Positions 43,709 to 51,913 of a stretch of DNA of 64,000 nt are shown piece by piece. The notes below the pieces were generated by a model, which worked only from the letters and a program-made list of their open reading frames with translations, was not told the origin of the DNA and did no database searches. The translations under genes and the position numbers were made by a program. The stretch covers positions 616,167 through 680,166 of the forward strand of contig DDIN01000008.1 in the NCBI GenBank assembly GCA_002338565.1. Reading direction: 5' to 3'. Source of the DNA: Hyphomonadaceae bacterium UBA1849. GTDB lineage: Bacteria; Pseudomonadota; Alphaproteobacteria; Caulobacterales; Hyphomonadaceae. Each line of letters starts with the position of its first letter. Within the stretch, counting starts at the first letter, position 1.

Positions 43709-44122
43709 CTACGTCTCGGGCGGCGCGCCACAATCATTCCTAGCCTGATCGCCCTGTTTGAACAGCAGAACAAAAGTCCGAAACAGAAAATAAAAGCCCG
43801 CGATGGGAATGACGCAATAGAGAAGAATGATCGCACTCTCGCCAACATCATGCAGCCGGCGAAAGAGCAGCGCATACAAAGGGCAGATAAGAACAATACT
43901 GAGCGCTAAGCCAATCAGGGACACAAACATGCCAAGGTCGGAAATGCCGGCCGCTTCGTTCTGCCCCAGAACAATCCTGTCGAAAATCGAGAACGCCGCA
44001 AACAAAGCGAACCCCAAAACGTAAACAGCGAATTGAGGCACGAAAGCCTGTTTCGATGTAAGTACCGAAAAATTGAAATAATTAAGCCGGAAATCCCAGA
44101 ACATACCGGTTAGCATCATCAA
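43709..44122 (-). CDS. DUF805-family membrane protein
   Basis: A 137-residue protein with three or four hydrophobic segments. DUF805 hallmarks are present: an N-terminal Phe/Tyr-rich amphipathic start (FWDFRLNYFNFSVLTSKQAF), FRRLHDVGESAIILL in the middle and the GDQARNDCG tail (cf. family consensus G..G.NRYG). Function unknown. First codons are MMMLTG; the exact Met among them is uncertain. Confidence 0.8.
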   Translation of the reverse strand: MMMLTGMFWDFRLNYFNFSVLTSKQAFVPQFAVYVLGFALFAAFSIFDRIVLGQNEAAGISDLGMFVSLIGLALSIVLICPLYALLFRRLHDVGESAIILLYCVIPIAGFYFLFRTFVLLFKQGDQARNDCGAPPET

Positions 44123-44197
44123 CCGCCCCTAATCTTCGTCAGTTTTCTCACCGAACAAGTCCCGTATGACGGATTAGTTTGTATGCCAATGCCCGCA

Positions 44198-44287
44198 GGT
44201 TCCCGCGAAGGCGGGAAACCATGCTTAGATGTAAAGACGAGCACCCAGCCAAAGGCCTTAGCGTGGATGCCCTTCTACAAGGGCATC
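44198..44287. repeat. Composite palindromic repeat (GAAG-loop plus CTAC-loop hairpins)
   Basis: Two hairpins about 45 bases apart: GGTTCCCGC-GAAG-GCGGGAAACC (44198-44220, one mismatch in the stem) and GATGCCCTT-CTAC-AAGGGCATC (44266-44287, perfect 9-bp arms). Same loop pair and same order on the plus strand as the two halves around the GIY-YIG gene at 21 kb, but here nothing lies between. Confidence 0.8.
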
Positions 44288-44312
44288 TTCGGAGCGTTTT
44301 GAAACAACGCCC

Positions 44313-44552
44313 TCAGGAGTCGTCTTTCTCACCGAACCAGATTTCGCGGCGCATCTCCTTCAAACGGTCTCTGCCTGAAAGCGCACCGAAAATCAGTAGT
44401 CCCATCAATAAAACGATGCCCCCGACAACGTACCAGTCATAGCCCGCCGGAACAGGTGGCCCCGAGAATCTGTAGGCGGTACCTACGGCGATGGACGTGA
44501 CGATGAGCAAGCCATACCGTACAAATACATTCTTCGGGGTCGGGTCCTTCAT
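44313..44552 (-). CDS. Small membrane protein of unknown function
   Basis: A 79-residue protein from ATG 44552 with two hydrophobic segments (YGLLIVTSIAVGTAYRF and WYVVGGIVLLMGLLIFGAL) and a charged C-terminal tail (RDRLKEMRREIWFGEKDD). The longer open frame to 44642 overlaps the upstream gene and is rejected. It lies seven bases downstream of the DUF3237 gene, in what looks like a three-gene operon with the tannase-like lipoprotein. No family recognised. Confidence 0.65.
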   Translation of the reverse strand: MKDPTPKNVFVRYGLLIVTSIAVGTAYRFSGPPVPAGYDWYVVGGIVLLMGLLIFGALSGRDRLKEMRREIWFGEKDDS

Positions 44553-44559
44553 GCCTGCC

Positions 44560-45078
44560 CTACTCTGCCCGATACACGCCAATGAGAATTTTCGGCGGGG
44601 TATCGCCCGAAACGCGGAGCGTGCCGACAAACACAGCCTCATTCAGCCAGCCATAACGCCCTTCCGGCGCGATAAAGCGCGGCGTTGTCATGGTGTAGCG
44701 GGTGCGGTCGTCACTGGCGGGATAGCTCACCCCTTCATTGATGACGCGGATGAAGACGCCATCTTCGGTCTGCAGCGTATAATCCGCCACGATTTCCAGC
44801 CCGCCATCTGCGCGCTGGAGCTGCCAGTCCGACCCGCCAGGCAGAACCGTTGCAGCAAAGTCCGGCCCGCTGAACGTGCCGCCAGTGATCGGGATCTCAC
44901 GGCGCACGCCATTCGGGCTTTCGCCCATCTGGCGCGGCATGCCGATATCGACAACGCCCTCCATCACAAGGCTAAGGGTGGGGGCTGAAACAGGCGGGGC
45001 ATCCTCTGCCATGGCCATCTCCGTGATCGGGGTAAAACTGAAGGCGAGCACCAGAAGGCCGGTTTTAAGCGGGGTCAT
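44560..45078 (-). CDS. DUF3237-family secreted protein
   Basis: A 172-residue protein with a signal peptide (TGLLVLAFSFTPITEMAMAED) followed by a DUF3237 beta-barrel: GVRREIPITGGTFSGPDFAATVLPGG, WQLQRADGGLEIVADYTLQTEDG and YGWLNEAVFVGTLR. DUF3237 proteins commonly sit beside tannase/feruloyl-esterase-like hydrolases and other aromatic-degradation genes. Here the ATG overlaps the stop of the tannase-like gene by four bases (ATGA), so the two are translationally coupled. Role unknown, possibly in uptake or modification of the esterase product. Confidence 0.85.
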   Translation of the reverse strand: MTPLKTGLLVLAFSFTPITEMAMAEDAPPVSAPTLSLVMEGVVDIGMPRQMGESPNGVRREIPITGGTFSGPDFAATVLPGGSDWQLQRADGGLEIVADYTLQTEDGVFIRVINEGVSYPASDDRTRYTMTTPRFIAPEGRYGWLNEAVFVGTLRVSGDTPPKILIGVYRAE

Positions 45079-46637
45079 GGCGCCTCACACGTGAAGCTGG
45101 TGGCGTCGTCTTCCGGACCTTCGCCATCATAAGTGACGGTATAAGGGGGCTCACAGATCGGGCGTGTGAAGCCCTCTTCCGGATGGGTCGCCTCGATCAG
45201 CGCAGGTGCGACACCGGACTGATCCCAGTTTTCAATGGCGGATATCCAGTCGATAGCCGAGGCCCCGTCACCGCCGGAACAATGCCCCATGCCAGGCACA
45301 GAGAAGAAGCGGACATGCTCGCTCGCGACATCCTCGCCCAGCGTTTCAACGACGCTCTGATAATAATTCAGCGTGTTATCGTGCGGAATAATGCCGTCCG
45401 CCATGCCATGATATAGCAGAAGAAGCCCGCCATTCTCCACGAAGGCAGAAAGGTCCGGGTCCATTGCGGTTGTCCGCCCCTGATCATGCTCGACCAGCAT
45501 CGCCAGATGCGTGTCGATATCCATTGTGGCCGGGTCCCAGTCCGGGTCTTCAAGGACGACATTCTGCATATAGCTTGTGCCGATGCGGAAGAATGGCGTC
45601 ACATAAGCGGCCCATTCGGACTCGCTGCCATAGCCCGGCCCCGGCATAGCGACCGTACCATCGCTGGTGATGATGCCCGCATAGAGGCTGCGCGCAGCCT
45701 CCACCGCAGACGGAGAGAGGCAGCTGGCCGGCTCATCACCTTCGGCGCAGGCAAGGCTCGCCGGATCGAACGGACATTCTGCGAGGTTGGAGATAATACC
45801 GTCGGACAGACCATCCAGCCCGTCACATTCGGCAATCGCGGCGTCTTTCAATAGTCCCAGCTGGGAGACCGGAAGACGGTCATCACTCAGATTATTCAGG
45901 AAGTGGATGGAAGAGAGCTGCAAAGGCGGCCAGTTATTCGCCGGTGCGCCCGCAATGATCGCGTCATAATCGTCCGGATAGCGCTGGGCTTCGACAAGCC
46001 CCTGTCGCCCGCCAGTAGAGCAGCCGAACCAGTATGAGGCATCCGGCGCTGCGCCGTAAAACGCCTCGGTAATATCCTTGCCCTTCAGGGTCGTCTCGCG
46101 GACGGCGCGGTATTGGTAATCTGTCAGGCGTTCTTCTTCGCCCATCGCCCATGAGAAGTCGCCCATCGCGCCTCTATGGCCTGTGTCTGTATTCACCACG
46201 GCATAGCCGCGCGTCAGCGGCGCTGTCATGGAGGAATAGACGACAGCGCCTGCCGCGCCGCCATTGCCAACCTGCATGAAACGGCCATTCCAGCTGTCAT
46301 CCAGCGGGAGCCAGGCCTCGAAATAAATGTCTGACGCTTCAGTTGGCCGGATAGAGCCCGTCACGCGGCAGAACTCCGGCAGGGCAGATGTATCAACCGG
46401 GCGCGCACCCGGGGCGGATGGAAGCTCCAGTGCGCCAGCCTCAACAAGGCCGGAAGAGACAATCACAGTGTCCTCTAGCGCCAGCTCTGCCAAAGCCGAA
46501 CAGCTGTCTCCTGTAGAAACCGTTTCAACGGCAGCTGGCTCATCATGTGTTGCCGGCTCTGTTGTCTCTGAACACGCCGCCAGCGCGGCCATAGCGATAC
46601 CGCCAGCCAGACCAGCACGTAGTCGTCCATATGTCAT
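45075..46637 (-). CDS. Tannase/feruloyl-esterase-family lipoprotein
   Basis: An exported alpha/beta hydrolase of 520 residues from ATG 46637. The signal peptide ends in MAALAACSET, a lipobox, so it is probably lipid-anchored. The family core is present: ARPVDTSALPEFCRVTG, RFMQVGNGGAAG, the nucleophile in YWFGCSTGGRQG, the tannase-type lid with paired cysteines, LLYHGMADGIIPHDN (Asp) and GMGHCSGGDGA (His). Such enzymes hydrolyse esters of phenolic acids (tannins, feruloyl- or MHET-type esters). The longer frame to 46721 has no signal peptide logic and is rejected. First gene of an operon with DUF3237 and a small membrane protein. Confidence 0.9.
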   Translation of the reverse strand: MTYGRLRAGLAGGIAMAALAACSETTEPATHDEPAAVETVSTGDSCSALAELALEDTVIVSSGLVEAGALELPSAPGARPVDTSALPEFCRVTGSIRPTEASDIYFEAWLPLDDSWNGRFMQVGNGGAAGAVVYSSMTAPLTRGYAVVNTDTGHRGAMGDFSWAMGEEERLTDYQYRAVRETTLKGKDITEAFYGAAPDASYWFGCSTGGRQGLVEAQRYPDDYDAIIAGAPANNWPPLQLSSIHFLNNLSDDRLPVSQLGLLKDAAIAECDGLDGLSDGIISNLAECPFDPASLACAEGDEPASCLSPSAVEAARSLYAGIITSDGTVAMPGPGYGSESEWAAYVTPFFRIGTSYMQNVVLEDPDWDPATMDIDTHLAMLVEHDQGRTTAMDPDLSAFVENGGLLLLYHGMADGIIPHDNTLNYYQSVVETLGEDVASEHVRFFSVPGMGHCSGGDGASAIDWISAIENWDQSGVAPALIEATHPEEGFTRPICEPPYTVTYDGEGPEDDATSFTCEAP

Positions 46638-46824
46638 TTGTAGGTGTCTCCCCGCTTTTTGACACTGTCGGCAAAACACAACCAGTGCGCAACCCGTTTT
46701 ACCAAAGGCGTCTTTTGGCACGGCGCGTCAAAACTTCGTCGCGAGCGGTCAAGAATTGGCGCGCCGCCTACAGCATGAATAGCGCACTTCCAAACCAACA
46801 ATGCACTCACTGGAGTGGCTTGCG

Positions 46825-47226
46825 ATGAAACCCCCGATATGGCGCGCAATCATGGGCGCCTCTGCGCTTATCCTGTTCGCTATGGCGAGCTTTCTATTCT
46901 TCAACCCGATGGCCATTCACGCCTTCACCGACATGCCGCCGGAAGCCAGTGCCTGCCCACTGGCAGACGCACGCGCGCCTGCAGGGCTTCTCTTGCTCTC
47001 TGCGAGCATGCTGGCGTCCGGCGCGGCGTCGCCCGGTTTTACGAGCACGGCGATCTGGCTGAACGTCCAGCTCTTCGCCGCGTACGGGCTTGCGAGGATT
47101 AGCGACATCACGGTGGCCACGGCGCCATCGAATTCATCACCAAACCGGACCGCCATAGACCTCGCCATCAGCCTCGTCGATGCAGCGATCGTCATGGTGA
47201 CACGCGACCAACCTTCTTTTCTGTGA
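46825..47226 (+). CDS. Small membrane protein (DUF4345-like)
   Basis: A 133-residue protein with four hydrophobic segments. The start WRAIMGASALILFAMASFLFFNPMAIHAF and the later DARAPAGLLLLSASMLASG resemble DUF4345-type four-helix membrane proteins, in which a helix end with NP and a later ARAPxGG/L motif is common. GGAG lies nine bases before ATG 46825; the 46801 ATG is out of register with that signal. Followed after nine bases by a DUF1772 gene, so probably cotranscribed. The family assignment is tentative. Confidence 0.6.
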   Translation: MKPPIWRAIMGASALILFAMASFLFFNPMAIHAFTDMPPEASACPLADARAPAGLLLLSASMLASGAASPGFTSTAIWLNVQLFAAYGLARISDITVATAPSNSSPNRTAIDLAISLVDAAIVMVTRDQPSFL

Positions 47227-47235
47227 GGACTGACC

Positions 47236-47721
47236 ATGCCTGATCAAATGGAACTTGCTGCCCTGTTCGCTCTCGGCTTTTTCACGCTTCTTGTTGCGGG
47301 CGTGTTTCAGGCCTTTTCCGACTTTGTCATGGCGGGGCTGAAGCAGGCCTGCCCGTCCGCCGGCGCAGAGGTGATGCAGCATATCAACCGGACAGTGATC
47401 CGGTCTGTGTTTGTCGTCAGCCTGCTCGCCATTGCGCCTCTGTCAGCTGCGCTGGCGCTCTATGCGGCGTTCAATATGGAGGGGAGCTCCCGCGCCCTGA
47501 CGATCAGCGCAGCGGTGATTTATATTCCCGCAGTCTTTCTCGTTACTGCTGCGGCGAACGTACCGCGCAATGAGCGCCTCGATAAGATGGCCGCTTACAG
47601 CAATGAAGGCCGCGACTATTGGGCCGTCTATATTCGTGAGTGGACTGGGTGGAACCATGTGCGCACGCTTGGCTCCGCCGCGACCGGCGCGGTTTACATG
47701 CTGGCAGCGATTACGCTCTAA
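47236..47721 (+). CDS. DUF1772 (anthrone-oxygenase-like) membrane protein
   Basis: A 161-residue protein with four hydrophobic segments and the DUF1772 signature NVPRNERLDKM ... WAVYIREWTGWNHVRTLGSAATG. The family is named for fungal anthrone oxygenases but most bacterial members are of unknown function, perhaps acting on quinone-like or aromatic substrates. GTGAGGACTGACC precedes ATG 47236. Converges on the LysR gene with a four-base overlap of the ends. Confidence 0.85.
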   Translation: MPDQMELAALFALGFFTLLVAGVFQAFSDFVMAGLKQACPSAGAEVMQHINRTVIRSVFVVSLLAIAPLSAALALYAAFNMEGSSRALTISAAVIYIPAVFLVTAAANVPRNERLDKMAAYSNEGRDYWAVYIREWTGWNHVRTLGSAATGAVYMLAAITL

Positions 47722-48644
47722 CCGAGCGGCTTCAGCTCGCGAATGGTTTCGATCAGCAGTCTCAGCCCGTTAGGCACCTGCCTGCGGCTGGAATAATAGA
47801 TGTGAAAGCCTTCACCAGGTGAGGCCCAGTCTTCCAGAATGAGGCGCAGGCGGCCATCGTCCAGCGCCTTTTTCATCACGGGCAAGGTCGCGTAGATGAC
47901 TCCCAGACCAGCGCATCCGAAATTCAGAAGCGCATTGGTATGGTCAACCGTAATCTGGCCCGGCGTTGTAACAGAAAACTCCTGCGCGCCTGTGCCAAAT
48001 TCCCAATCATAAATCTTGTCATTGCCTAGACGGATACGAATACATCGATGGCGCCGCAATTCTGTCGGATGTTCGGGAATACCGTTCTTTTCAAGATATT
48101 CCGGCGAGGCCGCCGCAGACCAAATAATCTCCGGTGACAGTTTCTGAGCCACCATGTCTTCCGGCACGGTTCCGCCATACCGGATTCCGGCGTCAAAGCC
48201 TTCATCAACCACATCGATCAGTCGGTTGGTGATCGAGATATCTACCTCAACCTCGGGATAGCGCTCGATAAACGCTGGCATGACGGGCTCGACAAGCAGC
48301 GTAAACGCATCTTCGGGCATATTGATACGCACCCGACCGGCTGGTGCATCGCGATACCTGTTAAGGCGTTCACGGGCTTCGGTAATGTCGTGAAACGGGC
48401 TTTCAATGCTGGCGCGAAGTTCCTCACCCGCAGCCGTCAGGGTAACACTTCGCGTTGTTCTGTTCAGCAATCTGACGCCAAGGCGCTCTTCAAGACCACG
48501 TATCGCGTGACTAAGTGCAGAAGGCGTTACATCCAGCTCGGAAGACGCGCGCCGGAAGCTTCCCCAGCGCGCAATAGCCATGAAATAGACGAAGTCGGCA
48601 ATGTCTGCGCGGCTGATATCCATCACACCCTCAAAAGCTGACAT
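47718..48644 (-). CDS. LysR-family transcriptional regulator
   Basis: A 308-residue LysR protein: N-terminal winged helix (DFVYFMAIARWGSFRRASSELDVTPSALSHAIRGLEERLGVRLLNRTTR), then the co-inducer-binding domain, ending ETIRELKPLG. It diverges from the cupin/dehydrogenase/reductase gene group with a 171-base intergenic region, the standard arrangement for a LysR regulator controlling neighbouring genes. Inducer unknown, probably an aldehyde or related electrophile given the targets. Translation could start at ATG 48644 or at 48623 (MDISRADIA). Confidence 0.9.
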   Translation of the reverse strand: MSAFEGVMDISRADIADFVYFMAIARWGSFRRASSELDVTPSALSHAIRGLEERLGVRLLNRTTRSVTLTAAGEELRASIESPFHDITEARERLNRYRDAPAGRVRINMPEDAFTLLVEPVMPAFIERYPEVEVDISITNRLIDVVDEGFDAGIRYGGTVPEDMVAQKLSPEIIWSAAASPEYLEKNGIPEHPTELRRHRCIRIRLGNDKIYDWEFGTGAQEFSVTTPGQITVDHTNALLNFGCAGLGVIYATLPVMKKALDDGRLRLILEDWASPGEGFHIYYSSRRQVPNGLRLLIETIRELKPLG

Positions 48645-48674
48645 TATACAGCGTGTGAACCTCTGAATGGTTCC

Positions 48675-48692
48675 ATATTTATTGATGAATAT
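48675..48692. promoter_or_regulatory. Candidate LysR-type operator between the LysR gene and the cupin gene
   Basis: ATATT-TATTGATG-AATAT, a 5-8-5 inverted repeat with the T-N11-A look of LysR sites, about 30 bases upstream of the LysR start and 124 bases before the cupin gene. Plausible but short; unsupported beyond its position. Confidence 0.35.
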
Positions 48693-48815
48693 TACTCATT
48701 AGTTCGTTGGTCAAACGGCATCTATTCCTATAGCGGATAACCAATATCTTTACTCCCAGAAGCGTCGCCTATCGCAGACGCACAACCGCGCCGACACGGT
48801 GCAACGGAGAGTAAT

Positions 48816-49301
48816 ATGATGAAGACCGCAGGACTGGTTCTCACCGTAGCCGCACTCACTGCCGGATGCGCTCATGCAGGACAAGATACATTGGAAATCA
48901 TGCGCAAAGCCGACCAGCAAACGGTCGAAGGCCCTGAAGAATATTTTACAGGACGAGCTACAATCACAGGCAATTTCACACGCGACGAGCCATCACGCAT
49001 CTCAGGCGCGATTGTGACATTCGAGCCGGGCGCCCGCACAGCATGGCACTCACACCCGCTCGGCCAGACACTGATCGTCACGGACGGTGTAGGCTGGACG
49101 CAGGTTGAAGGTGAAGAGCGCGTCGAGTTTTACGAAGGCGACATCATGCTTTGCCCGAAAGACAAGCCACACTGGCACGGCGCGACGCCTGACTCTTCCA
49201 TGACACACATCGCCATTCAGGAAGTGCAGGACGGTACGCCGGTGCACTGGATGCACCACGTCACAGACGAAGAGTATTACGGCACATCATCTGACGACTA
49301 A
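48816..49301 (+). CDS. Exported cupin-domain protein
   Basis: A 161-residue single-domain cupin. The N-terminus is a lipoprotein-type signal (GLVLTVAALTAGCAHAG, lipobox TAGC; alternatively cleaved after AHA). Cupin motif 1 is AWHSHPLGQTLIVTDG with two His, motif 2 EGDIMLCPKDKPHWHGATP, so a metal site is intact. The sequence resembles the (R)-mandelonitrile-lyase-like/quercetinase-type cupins often found beside carboxymuconolactone-decarboxylase and dehydrogenase genes. Divergent from the LysR gene and first of four co-directional genes. GGAGAG sits four bases before ATG 48816. Confidence 0.85.
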   Translation: MMKTAGLVLTVAALTAGCAHAGQDTLEIMRKADQQTVEGPEEYFTGRATITGNFTRDEPSRISGAIVTFEPGARTAWHSHPLGQTLIVTDGVGWTQVEGEERVEFYEGDIMLCPKDKPHWHGATPDSSMTHIAIQEVQDGTPVHWMHHVTDEEYYGTSSDD

Positions 49302-49390
49302 TCCCCGCCTTGGCAGCAGGGCCCGGTACGCTCCCCCCCCAACGGCGGGGCTCTGTCTGTCTTCCGCGATCTCACAGGAGACCTGCCGGA

Positions 49391-50584
49391 ATGACCAAAG
49401 AAACTAAAGACACAACCCAAAAAGAGCACGGCCAGCAGAACCGCCGCGCCTTTTTACAGAATTCAACACTTGCGAGCACAGGCCTGTTTCTGGCCGGCAC
49501 ATCACCTGCCCTCGCATCGACGACATCAGGAGAGACTATGACAATCCAATCACGCGGTTACGCTGCTGTTGATGAATCCGGAACATTGGTTCCATGGACA
49601 TTCGAACGCCGCTCTGTCGGCGAGAACGACATTCAGATCGACATCAAATATGCCAGCATCTGCCACTCTGACATTCACCAGATGAAGGGCCACTGGGGCG
49701 AGCAGCAATATCCGCAAGTGCCAGGTCACGAGATTGTGGGCGTTGTCAGCGCTGTCGGCTCTAACGTCACCAAATTCAAAGTCGGTGACCGTGCCGGCGT
49801 AGGCTGCATGGTTGATGGCTGCACAGGCGATGACTGCGCACATGGCGGCGAGCAATACAGCCCGGGCACAATCTTCACCTATGGCTACCCATACGACAAA
49901 TCACCAACCGGTATTTCCCAGGGTGGCTACTCGAACAATATCGTCGTTCGCGACCATTATGCCGTCCACATTCCAGAGACGATCAGCTTTGAAGAGGCGG
50001 CACCTTTGCTGTGCGCAGGCGTCACGACCTATTCACCGCTTCTGAAATTCGAGCTTGGACCGGGCGTAAAAGTTGGCGTTGCAGGCATTGGCGGCCTTGG
50101 CCACCTTGCTGCGAAGCTGGCGGTATCAAAGGGTGCGGACGTTTATGCGTTCACGACAACCGCCGAAAAGCGCGAAGACATTCTGGGCTGGGGCGCGAAA
50201 GAAGTGATCGTGGTAGATAGCGATGACGCGTTTCAGGACTATGCCGGTCAACTCGACTGCATGATCAACACGATCCCGTATCAGTACGATGTTGCAGCCT
50301 ATGCGTCAGTCGTAAAACCGGGCGGTTTTTTCACGCAGGTCGGTATGCCGATCAACTCCGAAGTCACGGTGAACGCGCTGAACCTCGCAGCCAGCCGCGT
50401 GAACTTTAACGCATCACTCATCGGCAACATGCAGGAAACGCAGGAAGTCGTGGACTATTGCGCGGAGAACGGCGTTGCGCCGCAAATCCAGATCATCCCG
50501 GCAACAGGCATCAATCAGGCGTGGGAAGACGTGGTGAACAAGAACGCCCGTTATCGCTACGTGATTGACGCGGCAACGTTCTAA
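49391..50584 (+). CDS. Tat-signal-bearing zinc alcohol dehydrogenase (YahK/CAD-like), with a second start
   Basis: A 397-residue zinc-dependent, NADP-type alcohol dehydrogenase of the YahK/cinnamyl-alcohol-dehydrogenase class. Catalytic zinc residues: CHSDIHQMKGHWG and PGHEIVGVV; nucleotide fold VGVAGIGGLGHLAAKLA. The residues before the domain form a Tat-like signal, NRRAFLQNSTLAST with hydrophobic stretch and SPALAS. A second ATG at 49538 has an almost ideal AGGAGAG five bases upstream and starts exactly where ordinary YahK proteins begin (MTIQSRGYAAVDE). So two forms, exported and cytosolic, may be made. Structural-zinc cysteines are partly retained (GCMVDGCTGDDCAHG). Reduces aldehydes in relatives. 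Confidence 0.88.
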   Translation: MTKETKDTTQKEHGQQNRRAFLQNSTLASTGLFLAGTSPALASTTSGETMTIQSRGYAAVDESGTLVPWTFERRSVGENDIQIDIKYASICHSDIHQMKGHWGEQQYPQVPGHEIVGVVSAVGSNVTKFKVGDRAGVGCMVDGCTGDDCAHGGEQYSPGTIFTYGYPYDKSPTGISQGGYSNNIVVRDHYAVHIPETISFEEAAPLLCAGVTTYSPLLKFELGPGVKVGVAGIGGLGHLAAKLAVSKGADVYAFTTTAEKREDILGWGAKEVIVVDSDDAFQDYAGQLDCMINTIPYQYDVAAYASVVKPGGFFTQVGMPINSEVTVNALNLAASRVNFNASLIGNMQETQEVVDYCAENGVAPQIQIIPATGINQAWEDVVNKNARYRYVIDAATF

Positions 50585-50590
50585 ACGCGG

Positions 50591-50935
50591 ATGCATATGC
50601 GCATTTCAATTGCCGACGAAGACTTGTGGGTGGAGCTGGATGACAGCTCCGCCGCAAAAGATTTCGCTTCGCTCCTGCCCATGACGCTGACGCTCGATGA
50701 TTATGCGAGCACAGAAAAGGTCAGCGATCTGCCACGTCGCCTGAATACGGAAGGCGCGCCGCGCGGCTATCAGCCAAGCGCAGGCGACATCACTTATTAC
50801 GCCCCATGGGGCAATCTGGCGATTTTTTACAAGGACTTCGGCTATTCGAACGGGCTGGTCCGGCTTGGCCATATTGCCGGTCCACTCACAGCCTTCACTC
50901 GGAACAAATCAGTGCGCGCAGACTTCTCACTCTGA
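50591..50935 (+). CDS. Cyclophilin-like-fold protein
   Basis: A 114-residue protein of the cyclophilin-like (COG4070-type) fold: ELDDSSAAKDFASLLPMTLTLDDY, then EGAPRGYQPSAGDITYYAPWGNLAIFYKDFG and LGHIAGPLTAF. The pattern of two halves around a GD-TYYxxxGNLAIFY strand is typical of the small bacterial family whose members are often coregulated with aldo/keto reductases in glyoxal and other reactive-electrophile responses. Not a prolyl isomerase judging from the missing catalytic Arg region. Starts six bases after the dehydrogenase stop; ATG 50591 and 50597 are both possible. Confidence 0.8.
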   Translation: MHMRISIADEDLWVELDDSSAAKDFASLLPMTLTLDDYASTEKVSDLPRRLNTEGAPRGYQPSAGDITYYAPWGNLAIFYKDFGYSNGLVRLGHIAGPLTAFTRNKSVRADFSL

Positions 50936-50991
50936 CGCGCCATCAGCTCTTAATACCGGCTCGACAGAAGCCGGACGAAAGGAAAACCCTC

Positions 50992-51855
50992 ATGATTACG
51001 ACAGACACATACACACTGAACAACGGCGTCGAGATTCCAAAACTAGCGCTCGGCACATGGATGATCGAAGACGAAAACGCTGCTGATACCGTCAAAGCAG
51101 CCGTAGATCTGGGCTATCGCCATATCGACACTGCGCAGGCTTATGGCAATGAAGCAGGCGTTGGTGAGGGTGTCAGCACATGCGGCATCGCACGCGGCGA
51201 TCTCTTCGTTCAGACGAAGCTCGAAGCGGGCGTAAAGTCCTATGATGAAGCTGTCGCGTCTATCGATAGTTCACTCAAAACCCTTGGCCTTGATTACATC
51301 GACCTGATGATCATCCACAGCCCGCAGCCATGGGATGCCTTCAACGGTGAAGACCGTTTCTTTGAAGGCAATCTCGCAGCATGGAAAGCGCTGGAAGAAG
51401 CCTATGAAGCGGGCAAAATCCGCGCGATTGGCGTGTCCAACTTCGAACAACAGGACCTTCAAAACCTGATCGACAACGGAAAAGTAAAACCGATGGTCAA
51501 CCAGATCCTCGCTCACGTCAGCAACACCCCGTTTGATCTGATCGAATTCTGCCAGAAAGAAGACATTGTCGTCGAAGCCTACTCACCGATCGGACACGGC
51601 AAGATTCTGGATAATGAGACCATCAAATCCATCGCAGACAAATACAGCGTGAGCGTCCCTCAACTTTGCATTCGCTATGTGCTTCAGCTCGGCCTCGTCG
51701 CTCTGCCAAAGACCGGAAATCCGGACCATATGAAGAGCAATGCCGATGTGGACTTTGAGATTTCAGACGCAGACATGGACGCGCTGAAAAACATCGAACC
51801 GATCAAAGACTATGGTGATGCCAGCATGTTCCCGGTTTACGCCAAAAAGGCGTAA
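50992..51855 (+). CDS. Aldo/keto reductase (DkgA-like)
   Basis: A 287-residue NADPH-dependent reductase. The catalytic tetrad is complete: Asp and Tyr in IDTAQAYGNEAG, Lys in FVQTKLEAG, His in LMIIHSPQP. VSNFEQQDL and IPKTGN-like VALPKTGNPDHMKSN close the cofactor site. Closest to 2,5-diketo-gluconate/methylglyoxal-reducing members. The longer open frame to 50806 overlaps the cyclophilin-like gene; ATG 50992 has AAAGGA ten bases before it. Last gene of the LysR-divergent operon, closed by a strong terminator. Probably detoxifies reactive aldehydes together with the dehydrogenase. Confidence 0.92.
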   Translation: MITTDTYTLNNGVEIPKLALGTWMIEDENAADTVKAAVDLGYRHIDTAQAYGNEAGVGEGVSTCGIARGDLFVQTKLEAGVKSYDEAVASIDSSLKTLGLDYIDLMIIHSPQPWDAFNGEDRFFEGNLAAWKALEEAYEAGKIRAIGVSNFEQQDLQNLIDNGKVKPMVNQILAHVSNTPFDLIEFCQKEDIVVEAYSPIGHGKILDNETIKSIADKYSVSVPQLCIRYVLQLGLVALPKTGNPDHMKSNADVDFEISDADMDALKNIEPIKDYGDASMFPVYAKKA

Positions 51856-51878
51856 ATCTGTTGGCACACATCATGGAG

Positions 51879-51907
51879 ATCCCGGGCTTCGGCCCGGGAT
51901 TTTTATA
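51879..51907 (+). terminator. Terminator of the aldo/keto reductase operon
   Basis: ATCCCGGGC-TTCG-GCCCGGGAT: perfect 9-bp stem with UUCG loop followed by TTTTTAT, 24 bases after the stop. Confidence 0.92.
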
Positions 51908-51913
51908 GGGAGT

